From the NCBI GenBank assembly GCA_964635975.1, contig CAZWPO010000059.1, positions 1 through 6,128 of the forward strand: a stretch of 6,128 nt of DNA, read 5' to 3'. The position numbers and the translations under genes are program-made. The DNA is from UBA5314 sp964635975 (lineage in GTDB: Bacteria; Bacillota; Syntrophomonadia; Syntrophomonadales; Syntrophomonadaceae). This document shows, one piece after another, positions 1 to 6,011 of the stretch (within the stretch, counting starts at the first letter, position 1; every line of letters starts with the position of its first letter). The notes under the pieces were generated by a model. That model saw only the letters and a list, made by a program, of their open reading frames with translations, did no database searches and was not told the origin of the DNA.

Positions 1-92
1 AGATACAGAAACCGGTATCAATTGCGGCAGTTGATCTGTTACTTTAGGATTAGCTTAGGGGGCTGTAAAGGTATATACTAAGTAGTAGGGGG

Positions 93-114
93 GAAATCCA
101 TTCAAAGGGGTTTC
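93..114 (+). promoter_or_regulatory. Possible hairpin covering the Shine-Dalgarno of the 119-382 gene
   Basis: GAAATCC (93-99) can pair with GGGTTTC (108-114) across an 8-base loop, counting one G-U pair. The 3' arm contains the GGG of the AAAGGGG ribosome-binding site at 104-110, so folding would partly hide it. The hairpin is short and could be chance. A TATACT at 74-79 could be a -10 box placing the hairpin in the leader, but I see no -35 box at the right distance. Confidence 0.2.
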
Positions 115-118
115 TTAT

Positions 119-382
119 ATGACAGTAGAGATAACCGTAACAAGAGCGTTTAAATGCCCGATGTCGGAGTCGAATGTATTTGTAGAAGGTCATTACCATA
201 TCCCAAAGGACGAAAACTCAAAAAAACCAGCTATTTTTATTTTTGCGGAATGCTGCCAGGCCAGAGCACAAGAAGGGAATAACGGAGTTGGATCAGTAGT
301 ATGCGATCGCCTTCCTAGTGAATGCGGTTTCTACGATATGTACCCTTTAAAGATTCTTGACCCTTACCGTCATGCTCGCTAA
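119..382 (+). CDS. Small Cys-containing hypothetical protein (87 aa)
   Basis: I do not recognise this protein. The start is supported by AAAGGGG at 104-110, 8 bases before the ATG, and the frame is open to a TAA. The 87-residue product has no signal peptide or membrane helix. Its N-terminal half alternates beta-prone stretches (TVEITVTRAF, SNVFVEGHYHI, PAIFIFAE) with polar turns. Five cysteines lie at residues 13, 45, 46, 62 and 69; the CC pair and the spaced C62/C69 could bind metal or form disulfides, but they match no motif I can name. It is convergent with the zinc-ribbon gene, 35 bases away. Its codons look more AT-rich than those of the ger genes. It could be a genuine small protein, a truncated remnant of a longer one, or, less likely, a chance ORF; the ribosome-binding site favours translation. 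Confidence 0.55.
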   Translation: MTVEITVTRAFKCPMSESNVFVEGHYHIPKDENSKKPAIFIFAECCQARAQEGNNGVGSVVCDRLPSECGFYDMYPLKILDPYRHAR

Positions 383-393
383 AAGAAAGATAG

Positions 394-407
394 ATTAGCA
401 AGCTAAT
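394..407. terminator. Weak hairpin between convergent genes
   Basis: The arms ATTAGC (394-399) and GCTAAT (402-407) form a short perfect dyad in the 35-base gap between two convergent genes, where a shared terminator would be expected. The stem is AT-rich. No T-run follows on the plus strand; on the minus strand a loosely T-rich stretch (CTATCTTTCTTTT) follows. It is weak as an intrinsic terminator and is called mainly from its position. Confidence 0.3.
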
Positions 408-417
408 AATCAAACAG

Positions 418-666
418 CTAGTTCGATGGGCGCTGCCCCTTCCATATGGGAAGTTTGGCCAGTGCTGCTATCGCTACGGAACGGGCAATTTCTTCATTCA
501 CGCCCGAAGCTGCAATCAATGCGGTTAAGCTGAGCAGCTTTTCATCGTATGACTGCATAGAGCCGTCTTCGCGGCAGCAATTTTTACAGTATTCTTTGCT
601 TTCATCGCCCATGGCATGGTCGTATGGCTGTTTCATGGGCATTCCGCATGCGATACATTTCTTCAT
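418..666 (-). CDS. Small zinc-ribbon domain protein
   Basis: This 82-residue cytoplasmic protein starts MKKCIACGMPM. C4/C7 and C27/C30 (with an extra C31) form two CxxC knuckles about 20 residues apart, and the conserved core includes GDESKEYCKNC and DGSMQSY. This is the pattern of the 'putative zinc ribbon' family found as small stand-alone proteins in Firmicutes and archaea; its molecular role is not established to my knowledge. The C-terminal half (residues about 41-75) is predicted helical, with Ala-rich segments. Two adjacent ATGs are possible. The AAGAGGAG Shine-Dalgarno (minus strand, about 673-680) ends only 3 bases before the ATG at 669 but 6 before the one at 666, so I prefer 666; homologues typically begin MKKC. 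The gene is transcribed away from gerA and is probably monocistronic. Overlapping plus-strand ORFs are shadows. Confidence 0.88.
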   Translation of the reverse strand: MKKCIACGMPMKQPYDHAMGDESKEYCKNCCREDGSMQSYDEKLLSLTALIAASGVNEEIARSVAIAALAKLPIWKGQRPSN

Positions 667-708
667 CATTTACTCCTCTTTTCCGGTTTTTCCTTTTCGA
701 CTTCCTAT

Positions 709-714
709 AGTATA
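709..714 (-). promoter_or_regulatory. Possible -10 box for the zinc-ribbon gene
   Basis: On the minus strand, TATACT (5 of 6 to TATAAT) lies 43 bases upstream of the zinc-ribbon start. The hexamer 17 bases further upstream (TGTGTA, 737-732) is a poor -35 box, so this is only a candidate. Confidence 0.3.
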
Positions 715-825
715 AACCAAAAACTCTTGCCTACACATGCTTATTCGTGCCGGGTAGCGGTCCCTACGTATCCTGCTTATTTCCCGAAAACCAGCTCCCT
801 TTATCCGAGCACTGGCATCGAAAAA

Positions 826-856
826 TGAATTATATCAAAGCATACTCCAAACACTA
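826..856 (+). promoter_or_regulatory. Candidate sigma-G-type forespore promoter of the ger operon
   Basis: TGAATT (826-831) matches a sigma-G-like -35 (TGMATA) at 5 of 6 positions. After an 18-base spacer, AACACTA (850-856) matches the -10 consensus CATACTA at 5 of 7. Transcription would start near 863, giving a leader of about 50 bases before gerA. Known germinant-receptor operons are transcribed in the forespore by sigma-G, which is why I looked for this pattern. No sigma-A promoter of comparable quality is visible in the 244-base gap. The match is modest and could be chance. Confidence 0.35.
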
Positions 857-868
857 GAGTCACGGCAA

Positions 869-893
869 GAAAATGCCCATGGCTGCATTTTTC
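869..893 (+). promoter_or_regulatory. Hairpin in the gerA leader
   Basis: AAAATGC (870-876) and GCATTTT (885-891) form a perfect 7-bp stem around an 8-base loop that contains the palindrome CCATGG. It ends 8 bases before the gerA Shine-Dalgarno (AAGGAAG, 901-907). The T-run in the 3' arm gives it a faint terminator look, but the stem is GC-poor. It may influence translation or attenuation of gerA, or do nothing. Confidence 0.28.
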
Positions 894-913
894 ATGTATG
901 AAGGAAGAGATTT

Positions 914-2539
914 ATGGTCAAGTGGCGTACAATATTCTCGGCGGGTAATACCTCCGGCAATCAGGAAACAGCGTTACAAGGAAGTCCGGTACAGGACCAG
1001 GCTGCTGAAAAGGTGCTGAGCCGAGACCTGGACCAAAACCTGGGAATAATCGAAGGCGTTTTCGAACACTGTGACGATCTTATCATTCACGAGCTGACTC
1101 TTGGAACTGGCCGGACCGCAAAAGGGCTGATTTTCTATCTGGATACACTGGTTAAAGACGATCTCCTGCAAAAAAGCATATTACGGTCTTTACTTGAGGC
1201 AGGAGGGAAAACCAGTGAATACCCGGGATTTGAATGGATGAGACAAAGGGTGCTGCCGGCGGCCCGGATGAGTGAGATCCGGCACTGGGAAGATGTTTTC
1301 ACCTATATCTGCAGAGGATCAGTCGGAATCCTGCTGGAGGGGCAGGGGAGCGCCCTGCTAATTCAGATCCCGGAAGATGTCAAGCGTCCGGTTTCCCAGC
1401 CGGTTAGCCAAACCGCCGTTATGGGCCCCTCCGCGGCATTTAACGAAGACGCGCATACCAGTATAGGGCTGCTGCGCAAGCAGCTTCCCACAAGCCGCTT
1501 GGCGGTTGAAGAAATGTTTGTTGGCACGATATCCCTTACCTGTGTCAATCTTGTTTATTTAAAAGGAGTTGCGCAGGAAGGATTGATCGGCGAGATCAAG
1601 ACACGAGTCGAAAGAATCAAGGTTGACGGTGTCTTAAGCGGGGGGCAACTGGAAGAGTTCATTCAAGACAGCCCATATTCACTATTCAGCGGTATTGATT
1701 CGACGGAAAGACCAGACCGGCTGGCTTCCCACCTTTTGGAAGGCGGAGCAGGCTTGATAATTGGGGGAACCCCCTATGCGCTGCTTATGCCTACCACCCT
1801 GGCCAATCAGCTGACATCCAGCGACGATTATAACAACCGCTTCTGGTATGCTTCTTTAATCAGATTTATCCGCTGGATGGCCTTTTTAATTGCTGCGTTG
1901 GCCCCGGGAATTTATGTGGCGGTACTTTCCTACCACCAGGAGTTGATACCTCCGTCCTTGCTGGCTACCGTTGTAGCCAACCGCGAGGGAGTGCCTTTTC
2001 CTGCTTTTGCAGAAGCCCTGTTAATGGAACTAACATTTGAAATTCTGAGGGAGGCGGGCGTGCGCCTTCCGCGAACATTCGGTCAGACCATCAGTATCGT
2101 CGGCACTATAGTTGTGGGGCAGGCGGCCGTGAGCGCCGGTCTGGTTTCTTCCGGTATGGTAGTGATAGTAGCTATTACTGCTATCGCTTCCTACTCAATT
2201 CCATCGTTATCACTTGCCAACACGGTTCGATTGCTTCGCTTTTTCTTTATGGGGGCGGGAGCGGTATTGGGACTAGTCGGGATTTTAGCAGGAGCATCCC
2301 TGTTTAACTTTCATACTTCATCCCTGCGCTCATTTGGTGTTCCCTATCTTTCTCCCCTGGCTCCCTTGAGCCTGGGCGACCTGAAGGACAGTTTTATCCG
2401 GCTGCCCCACTGGATGATGAAAAACCGTCCCCGCTTGACCGGGTATACAGATTTAAAAAGACAGGGCGCATCCTTAAAACCGCAGCCTCCAAAACCAGGC
2501 GCCAGCGGCAATAACGGGGGAAAGAGAGGGATGGGTTAA
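914..2539 (+). CDS. gerA: GerA-family spore germination protein (receptor A subunit)
   Basis: This is the A subunit of a germinant receptor in the spore inner membrane, which works with the B and C subunits encoded next to it to detect a nutrient and trigger ion release and germination. The 541-residue length is a little longer than typical. A hydrophilic N-terminal domain (about 1-310) carries EHCDDL (51-56), GPSAAFNEDAHTSIGLLRK (171-189), TERPD (264-268) and GTPYAL (285-290). A membrane domain follows, with strong hydrophobic segments near 320-340, 391-411, 413-433 and 440-465. The most conserved family block is REGVPFPAF (357-365), then MELTFEILREAGVRLPR (371-387). The tail (505-541) is Pro/Gly/Lys-rich and probably cytosolic. 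The residue before GTPYAL is Gly284, where many relatives have Asp. AAGGAAG at 901-907 sits 6 bases before the ATG. The germinant cannot be read from the sequence. Confidence 0.97.
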   Translation: MVKWRTIFSAGNTSGNQETALQGSPVQDQAAEKVLSRDLDQNLGIIEGVFEHCDDLIIHELTLGTGRTAKGLIFYLDTLVKDDLLQKSILRSLLEAGGKTSEYPGFEWMRQRVLPAARMSEIRHWEDVFTYICRGSVGILLEGQGSALLIQIPEDVKRPVSQPVSQTAVMGPSAAFNEDAHTSIGLLRKQLPTSRLAVEEMFVGTISLTCVNLVYLKGVAQEGLIGEIKTRVERIKVDGVLSGGQLEEFIQDSPYSLFSGIDSTERPDRLASHLLEGGAGLIIGGTPYALLMPTTLANQLTSSDDYNNRFWYASLIRFIRWMAFLIAALAPGIYVAVLSYHQELIPPSLLATVVANREGVPFPAFAEALLMELTFEILREAGVRLPRTFGQTISIVGTIVVGQAAVSAGLVSSGMVVIVAITAIASYSIPSLSLANTVRLLRFFFMGAGAVLGLVGILAGASLFNFHTSSLRSFGVPYLSPLAPLSLGDLKDSFIRLPHWMMKNRPRLTGYTDLKRQGASLKPQPPKPGASGNNGGKRGMG

Positions 2540-3646
2540 ATGCTGGATAAAGGCCGAATCAGCAGTGTCCAATTGCTTTTCTTGCTGCTAATTGCCGACC
2601 TGGCAACCTCATTCCTCTATGTTCCCGCCATTACTGCTAAAGCAGCCGGACCTGATGCCTGGATGTCGCTTTTATTTGTGGTTACGCTCTATGCTCTATT
2701 GGTGGCAGTGGTTTGCGTTTCGCTGGCCAAGCGCTTCCCGGAACAGGTTTTTACGGAATACCTGCCTGAGATAATCGGCAAAATACCCGGTAAAATAGTG
2801 GGGGCTTTTTATGTAGCGGTTTTTATCCATATAACTTCAGTTATGGTGGTGGAGGGCGCTCAATTCGTAAAGACTAATTTTCTAATTCAAACGCCCTTAC
2901 TGGTTCTGGAGCTGGTTCTGGCAGGAGTAGCAATATACGGGGTTTTCCAGGGAATTGAAGCAATTGCCCGCCACAACGAAATCGTATTTCCCATATTTGT
3001 TCTGTCCATTAGTATCTTGATTGTTTTAGTAGCCAAGGATATCAATTACAACAACTATTTGCCGGTCCTCGAAAACGGATTCATTCCGGTGCTAAAGGGG
3101 GCTATGACTCCGGGGACCTGGCGCGGCGAGCTCTTCATTATATTAATGCTATTTCCTTACCTGAACCAAAAAGAAGAAGGTTTGCAGACAGCTGCAGCGA
3201 TGGCTCTACTGGCCGGTATAATTGTCACCGGGGTTGTTGCTACTGCGATTGGGGTTTTCGGGGATCTTTATACCAGCCGCTTGACCTATTCAGGTAATAC
3301 ACTGGCCAGATATATTTCGGTGGCTGACATCCTGGAACGCATGGAACTAGTCATAGTGATCATCTGGGTGGCCAGTGTAATTGTAAAACTGGCTATTTAT
3401 TATCACGTTGGCAGTATAGCCGCCGCCAGCACCCTGGGCCTTAAAAGCTACAAGTTCACGCCTATCCCTATAGCCTGTGCGACCATAGTGGTGGGCAATT
3501 ATTTTTATGGAACCTACATCCAGGTGGTGAACTTTTTATCCAAAGTCTGGCCTATATACGGGTGCACGATTGAGCTGATCATTCCGGGCTTAATACTGCT
3601 AATCGCGGTTTTGCGCAAAAAGAGGGGGCGGGCTGAAGTAACATGA
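2540..3646 (+). CDS. gerB: GerB-family germination permease (receptor B subunit)
   Basis: This 368-residue integral membrane protein belongs to the GerAB/spore permease family of the APC transporter superfamily. In known receptors the B subunit holds the nutrient-binding pocket. About ten hydrophobic segments are visible, roughly at 10-32, 40-62, 85-103, 118-138, 147-165, 195-208, 218-240, 270-290, 308-326 and 337-357. Family-typical stretches include the N-terminal KGRISSVQLLFLLLIADLAT, GIEAIARHNEIVFP (138-151) and LPVLENGFIPVLKG (174-187). The protein ends in a basic cytosolic tail (RKKRGR). Its ATG directly follows the gerA stop codon; GAGAGGG at 2524-2530 inside gerA serves as the ribosome-binding site, so translation is probably coupled. 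No frame disruption is visible. The substrate is unknown. Confidence 0.96.
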   Translation: MLDKGRISSVQLLFLLLIADLATSFLYVPAITAKAAGPDAWMSLLFVVTLYALLVAVVCVSLAKRFPEQVFTEYLPEIIGKIPGKIVGAFYVAVFIHITSVMVVEGAQFVKTNFLIQTPLLVLELVLAGVAIYGVFQGIEAIARHNEIVFPIFVLSISILIVLVAKDINYNNYLPVLENGFIPVLKGAMTPGTWRGELFIILMLFPYLNQKEEGLQTAAAMALLAGIIVTGVVATAIGVFGDLYTSRLTYSGNTLARYISVADILERMELVIVIIWVASVIVKLAIYYHVGSIAAASTLGLKSYKFTPIPIACATIVVGNYFYGTYIQVVNFLSKVWPIYGCTIELIIPGLILLIAVLRKKRGRAEVT

Positions 3647-4927
3647 AAAAAAAATATAAGAGCTGCCTGGCATTGTGTTTGTTGATATTGATGCCTTTTA
3701 GTATTATCGGCTGCTGGGGCAGGAGAGAAACTCAGCAGATGAATCTAAGCACTGCCATGGGTTTTGACCGGGTTGTAATAGATGGACATCCACAATTCCG
3801 CTTCACTATCCTTTCAACCAAAAATCCTCAAAGCAGTGCCGCCGGGGCAGCAAGTAGCCAGGGTATTAGCGAACCGGCAAAAACGAGAACCAGTTCAGTT
3901 TTCTCGGTTGATGGGGATACAATTTGGGATGCGGGGAGGAACTGGAACCTGCGCTCTTCCCGGCAGGCTTTTTATCGGCCAGGTAATAGTAATCGTGGTG
4001 GGAGAGGAAACGGCCCGTGAGGGTCTGGGGGAGATAATCGATTTTCTGCTGCGCCACCAGGATGCTCGTGAACGTGCCTGGCTGGTAGTATGCAGGGGCC
4101 TTGCAGCGGACCTTCTCAATGCCCGGCCGGAAGAAGAGTCGATTGCATCGGTAGAGATAAATGGGATTCTAAGAGATGGATGGACCAGAACTGCCAAAGT
4201 CAAAGGCATAGACTTATTTCATTTTTCTTATGACTTAATTACACCCGGGAGAGAAGCGGTGCTCCCATATATGGAACTGTTTGAACCGCAGGAACCGAGC
4301 TCTCCCATCAGGCAAACTCCGCCTGCTAATACCGAGTCGGGCAGTCAGGGGGGTAATGCCGATCAGCGAGTGAATCAAGCGCAGAAGAAAAGCTTTGAGG
4401 CCCTGGGCTTTGCCGTGTTCCGTGGCAATAAGATGGTGGGCCTGATGGATGAGGTGGAAAGCCAAGGCTTTTTATATCTGACGGACCAGGTAAAGACCGC
4501 CGCCCTGCCGATAGCGATTGACAGTAATGAAAAGAATGTATCCGTTCGTGTCGCCGGTGCAAAGACCAGAGTTAAACCGGTTTTCTCTGAAGGAAGAATA
4601 GAATTCGAGGTGAGCATTAAAGCAAACGGAGATCTATTGGAGGAAAAGGATGGTGTTGTGAAAATATCAGAGGAAGACTGGAAAATGGTCGAAGAGCTTG
4701 GCGCTCGGGAAATTGAGAGACGCTGCCTGGCAGCCTCTGGCAAGATCCAGGAATTAGAATCGGATGTATTGGGTTTTGGAGATAAAATTCATCGCACCAA
4801 TCCGGAGATATGGAAAGAAATAAAAGACAACTGGGAAGAGATTTTTCCCAACGTAACCATAAACGTAAAAGCTGAATTAAAAGTAAAACAGACCGGGGTA
4901 TTAAGCGATCCGATTGTAGTTCGATAA
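3643..4927 (+). pseudogene. gerC: Ger(x)C-family spore germination lipoprotein (receptor C subunit), frameshifted
   Basis: The C subunit is a membrane-anchored lipoprotein required for receptor function. The ATG overlaps the gerB stop by 4 bases (ATGA). The 5' part (3643-4020, 125 aa as read) has a lipoprotein signal peptide: KKK, a hydrophobic core, then lipobox IIGC with Cys24, followed by WGRRE. It reads in family register to SRQAF (residue 110). The C-terminal part lies in the next frame, from Ile at 3974: GQVIVIVVGEETAREG onward, ending at 4927. Removing one T from the T5 run at 3969-3973 joins them into 427 residues with family spacing between SRQ-x-F and GEE. Later blocks are ALGFAVFRGNKMVG (residues about 253-266) and GFGDKIHRTNPEIW (about 377-390). 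A Pro/Ser/Gly/Gln-rich linker (about 217-246) makes it longer than usual. A separate ATG at 3782 in the second frame is unlikely to be used. Sequencing error or true mutation are both possible. Confidence 0.9.
3969..3973 (+). other. Frameshift site in gerC (T5 homopolymer)
   Basis: The incoming frame reads GCT TTT TAT CGG and soon leaves family similarity, with a stop at 4018-4020. Skipping one T gives GCT TTT ATC GGC CAG, which enters the frame encoding the rest of GerC. The event is therefore equivalent to one inserted base. A Phe-tRNA on UUU could re-pair after a +1 slip, but the A-site codon UAU is neither a stop nor obviously rare, so programmed frameshifting is less likely than an indel. 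Confidence 0.85.
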
Positions 4928-4945
4928 AGTTCAAAGAATATTAAC

Positions 4946-4974
4946 TTGACATGAGATCGGGATTTTATTATCCT
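4946..4974 (+). promoter_or_regulatory. Sigma-A promoter of the Rrf2-regulator gene
   Basis: A perfect -35 TTGACA (4946-4951) is followed, after a 17-base spacer, by -10 TATCCT (4969-4974; 4 of 6 to TATAAT). Transcription should start near 4981, about 35 bases before the GTG start. The promoter begins 18 bases after the gerC stop, so the regulator is separately transcribed from the sporulation operon. Confidence 0.72.
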
Positions 4975-4975
4975 T

Positions 4976-5000
4976 AAAGTACACTAAACGAGTAAACTTT
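4976..5000 (+). promoter_or_regulatory. Imperfect dyad over the predicted start site: candidate Rrf2 operator
   Basis: The half-sites AAAGTACAC (4976-4984) and GTAAACTTT (4992-5000) are inverted repeats agreeing at 7 of 9 positions, around a 7-base spacer. The 25-bp span resembles the long dyads bound by Rrf2-family dimers. It starts one base after the -10 box and covers the likely transcription start, the place for an autorepression operator. Binding by the adjacent regulator is inferred from position only. Confidence 0.42.
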
Positions 5001-5002
5001 AT

Positions 5003-5009
5003 GGAGGGG
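5003..5009 (+). promoter_or_regulatory. Shine-Dalgarno that fixes the Rrf2 start at GTG 5016
   Basis: GGAGGGG lies 6 bases before the GTG at 5016. The in-frame ATG at 5001 overlaps this motif and has only an AT-rich stretch (GTAAACTTT) upstream, so it lacks a ribosome-binding site of its own. Confidence 0.8.
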
Positions 5010-5015
5010 ATACCG

Positions 5016-5420
5016 GTGATTATAAACCAGGCTACGGACTATGGCTTTAGAGCAGTGCTGTACCTGGCCGGTCAGCCTCGCGGCACTCTGGTAGAAGCTC
5101 AGGTCATTGCGCAAAATGTGGTAATCCCAATGCGATTTCTGCTTAAAATAATGCCTTCTCTTATCAAGGCAGGAATTGTAAAGTCCCAGCGAGGAGTTGG
5201 CGGCGGATATACCCTGGCCCGGGAAGCAAAAGATATCACCCTCCTGGATATCCTCGAAGCGATTGAGGGGCCTATTTATTTAAATAGATGCCTGCTGGAT
5301 GAAGACCTGTGCAGCAGGCATGCGGCTCCGGGCTGCAAAGTGCACCAGGCGCTGGCTGATATCCAGGATAATCTGAATTCGGAATTTGAGTGCTACACTA
5401 TTGCTGATTTACTGGATTGA
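5016..5420 (+). CDS. Rrf2-family transcriptional regulator, probable Fe-S sensor
   Basis: This 134-residue winged-helix regulator is of normal Rrf2 length. With the GTG start it begins MIINQATDYGFRAVLYLA, the family N-terminus. The recognition region includes IPMRFLLKIMPSLIKAGIVKSQRG (about 37-60) and the wing motif GVGGGYTL (60-67). LLDILEAIEG (76-85) leads to the sensor region, with C92, C99, C107 and H110. The order C..C..CxxH matches the Fe-S ligands of IscR (C92, C98, C104, H107), though the spacings are longer; C126 is an extra cysteine. It probably binds an Fe-S cluster and senses redox state, iron or NO, but sequence alone does not separate IscR-like from NsrR-like roles. It has its own promoter and a candidate operator for autoregulation. 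Rubrerythrin follows 96 bases downstream with no convincing terminator or promoter between, so it is a likely target by co-transcription. Confidence 0.93.
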   Translation: MIINQATDYGFRAVLYLAGQPRGTLVEAQVIAQNVVIPMRFLLKIMPSLIKAGIVKSQRGVGGGYTLAREAKDITLLDILEAIEGPIYLNRCLLDEDLCSRHAAPGCKVHQALADIQDNLNSEFECYTIADLLD

Positions 5421-5502
5421 AAAGGATCATCAGACCTTTGAGCTTGAGGGACATTTGAATCTGGAGGTGAAAAGGGAAGCCCTAAACTCATTATTTTTTT
5501 AT

Positions 5503-5509
5503 AAGGAGG
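5503..5509 (+). promoter_or_regulatory. Strong Shine-Dalgarno for rubrerythrin, deciding the ATG at 5517
   Basis: AAGGAGG lies 7 bases before the ATG at 5517 and only 4 before an in-frame TTG at 5514. The ATG is preferred, giving MSTQDN rather than MMSTQDN. Confidence 0.85.
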
Positions 5510-5516
5510 TAGTTTG

Positions 5517-6011
5517 ATGTCAACACAGGATAATCTGAAAGAGGCATTTGCCGGAGAATCTCAGGCTAATCGGAAGTATTTGGCCTTCTCCCAGAAGGCA
5601 AAGGGCGAAGGATTTGATAAAGTGGGGCGCTTGTTTCAGGCTGTAGCCGATGCCGAAACTATTCATGCCCACAAGCACCTGCAGGTTATAAAAGGCGTGA
5701 ACAGCACTCTCGAGAATCTTAAGGAAGCAGTCAGCGGTGAATATCATGAATTCACCGAGATGTATCCGGCTTTTATAGCCCAAGCCAAAGAAGAAGGAAA
5801 CAAGGAAGCCCAGTACTCTTTCCAAAACGCCAATGAAGCGGAAATGGTACACCATGGCTTATACGAGCAGGCCCTGGCGGCAGTTGAAGCCGGTCTGGAT
5901 TTCCCGGCGGAAGAGTTCATGCTGTGCCCGGTATGCGGTTGGGTAGGTCCGGATGATCCAGGCCGCTGCCCGATCTGCGGCACTCCCAGTTCTGCTTTCA
6001 AAAAGTATTAG
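5517..6011 (+). CDS. rbr: Rubrerythrin
   Basis: This cytosolic 164-residue non-heme iron protein would reduce hydrogen peroxide to water using electrons from NAD(P)H by way of rubredoxin-type carriers, a main peroxide defence in anaerobes. An N-terminal four-helix ferritin-like domain (about 1-125) supplies diiron ligands: E14 (GESQANRKY), E47 and H50 (DAETIH), E75 and E78 (GEYHE), and E109 and H112 (EAEMVH). A C-terminal rubredoxin-like domain has CPVCGW (C137, C140) and CPICG (C151, C154), with a 10-residue gap between knuckles, as in rubrerythrins and shorter than in free rubredoxin. All key ligands are present. No good sigma-A promoter is visible in the 96-base gap after the Rrf2 gene, so expression is probably from the regulator's promoter. 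A palindrome lies 63 bases downstream. Confidence 0.97.
   Translation: MSTQDNLKEAFAGESQANRKYLAFSQKAKGEGFDKVGRLFQAVADAETIHAHKHLQVIKGVNSTLENLKEAVSGEYHEFTEMYPAFIAQAKEEGNKEAQYSFQNANEAEMVHHGLYEQALAAVEAGLDFPAEEFMLCPVCGWVGPDDPGRCPICGTPSSAFKKY

Noticed and set aside
1..81. Possible C-terminal tail of an upstream gene
   Set aside because: Frames are open from base 1 to stops at 34, 47 and 81, but the stretch is too short to choose a frame or identify a product.
446..828. Plus-strand ORFs at 446-715 and 616-828
   Set aside because: They run antisense to the zinc-ribbon gene and into its leader, show no protein-like conservation I can see and lack a ribosome-binding site. The minus-strand gene has clear CxxC motifs and a Shine-Dalgarno.
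974..1548. Minus-strand ORFs inside gerA
   Set aside because: They are shadows of a strongly recognisable coding frame, with no independent start signals.
3782..3973. Taking ATG 3782 as a genuine start of a separate 381-residue GerC
   Set aside because: The first 64 residues of that frame resemble nothing in GerC and lack a signal peptide and lipobox, whereas the other frame over the same bases reads the expected GerC N-terminal sequence.
3866..4934. Several minus-strand ORFs overlapping gerC and one running past its 3' end
   Set aside because: They are composition-driven shadows. The plus-strand frames carry the conserved GerC blocks.
5001..5015. ATG 5001 as the Rrf2 start
   Set aside because: It overlaps the GGAGGGG Shine-Dalgarno and has none of its own. 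The GTG at 5016 gives the usual Rrf2 N-terminus.
5421..5445. AAAGG/CCTTT hairpin as a terminator after rrf2
   Set aside because: It has only a 5-bp stem with a 9-base loop and no T-run after it.
5467..5517. Tiny GTG-started leader peptide ending at the rubrerythrin start
   Set aside because: The only Shine-Dalgarno directly abuts the GTG with no spacer, and the peptide has no recognisable attenuator feature.
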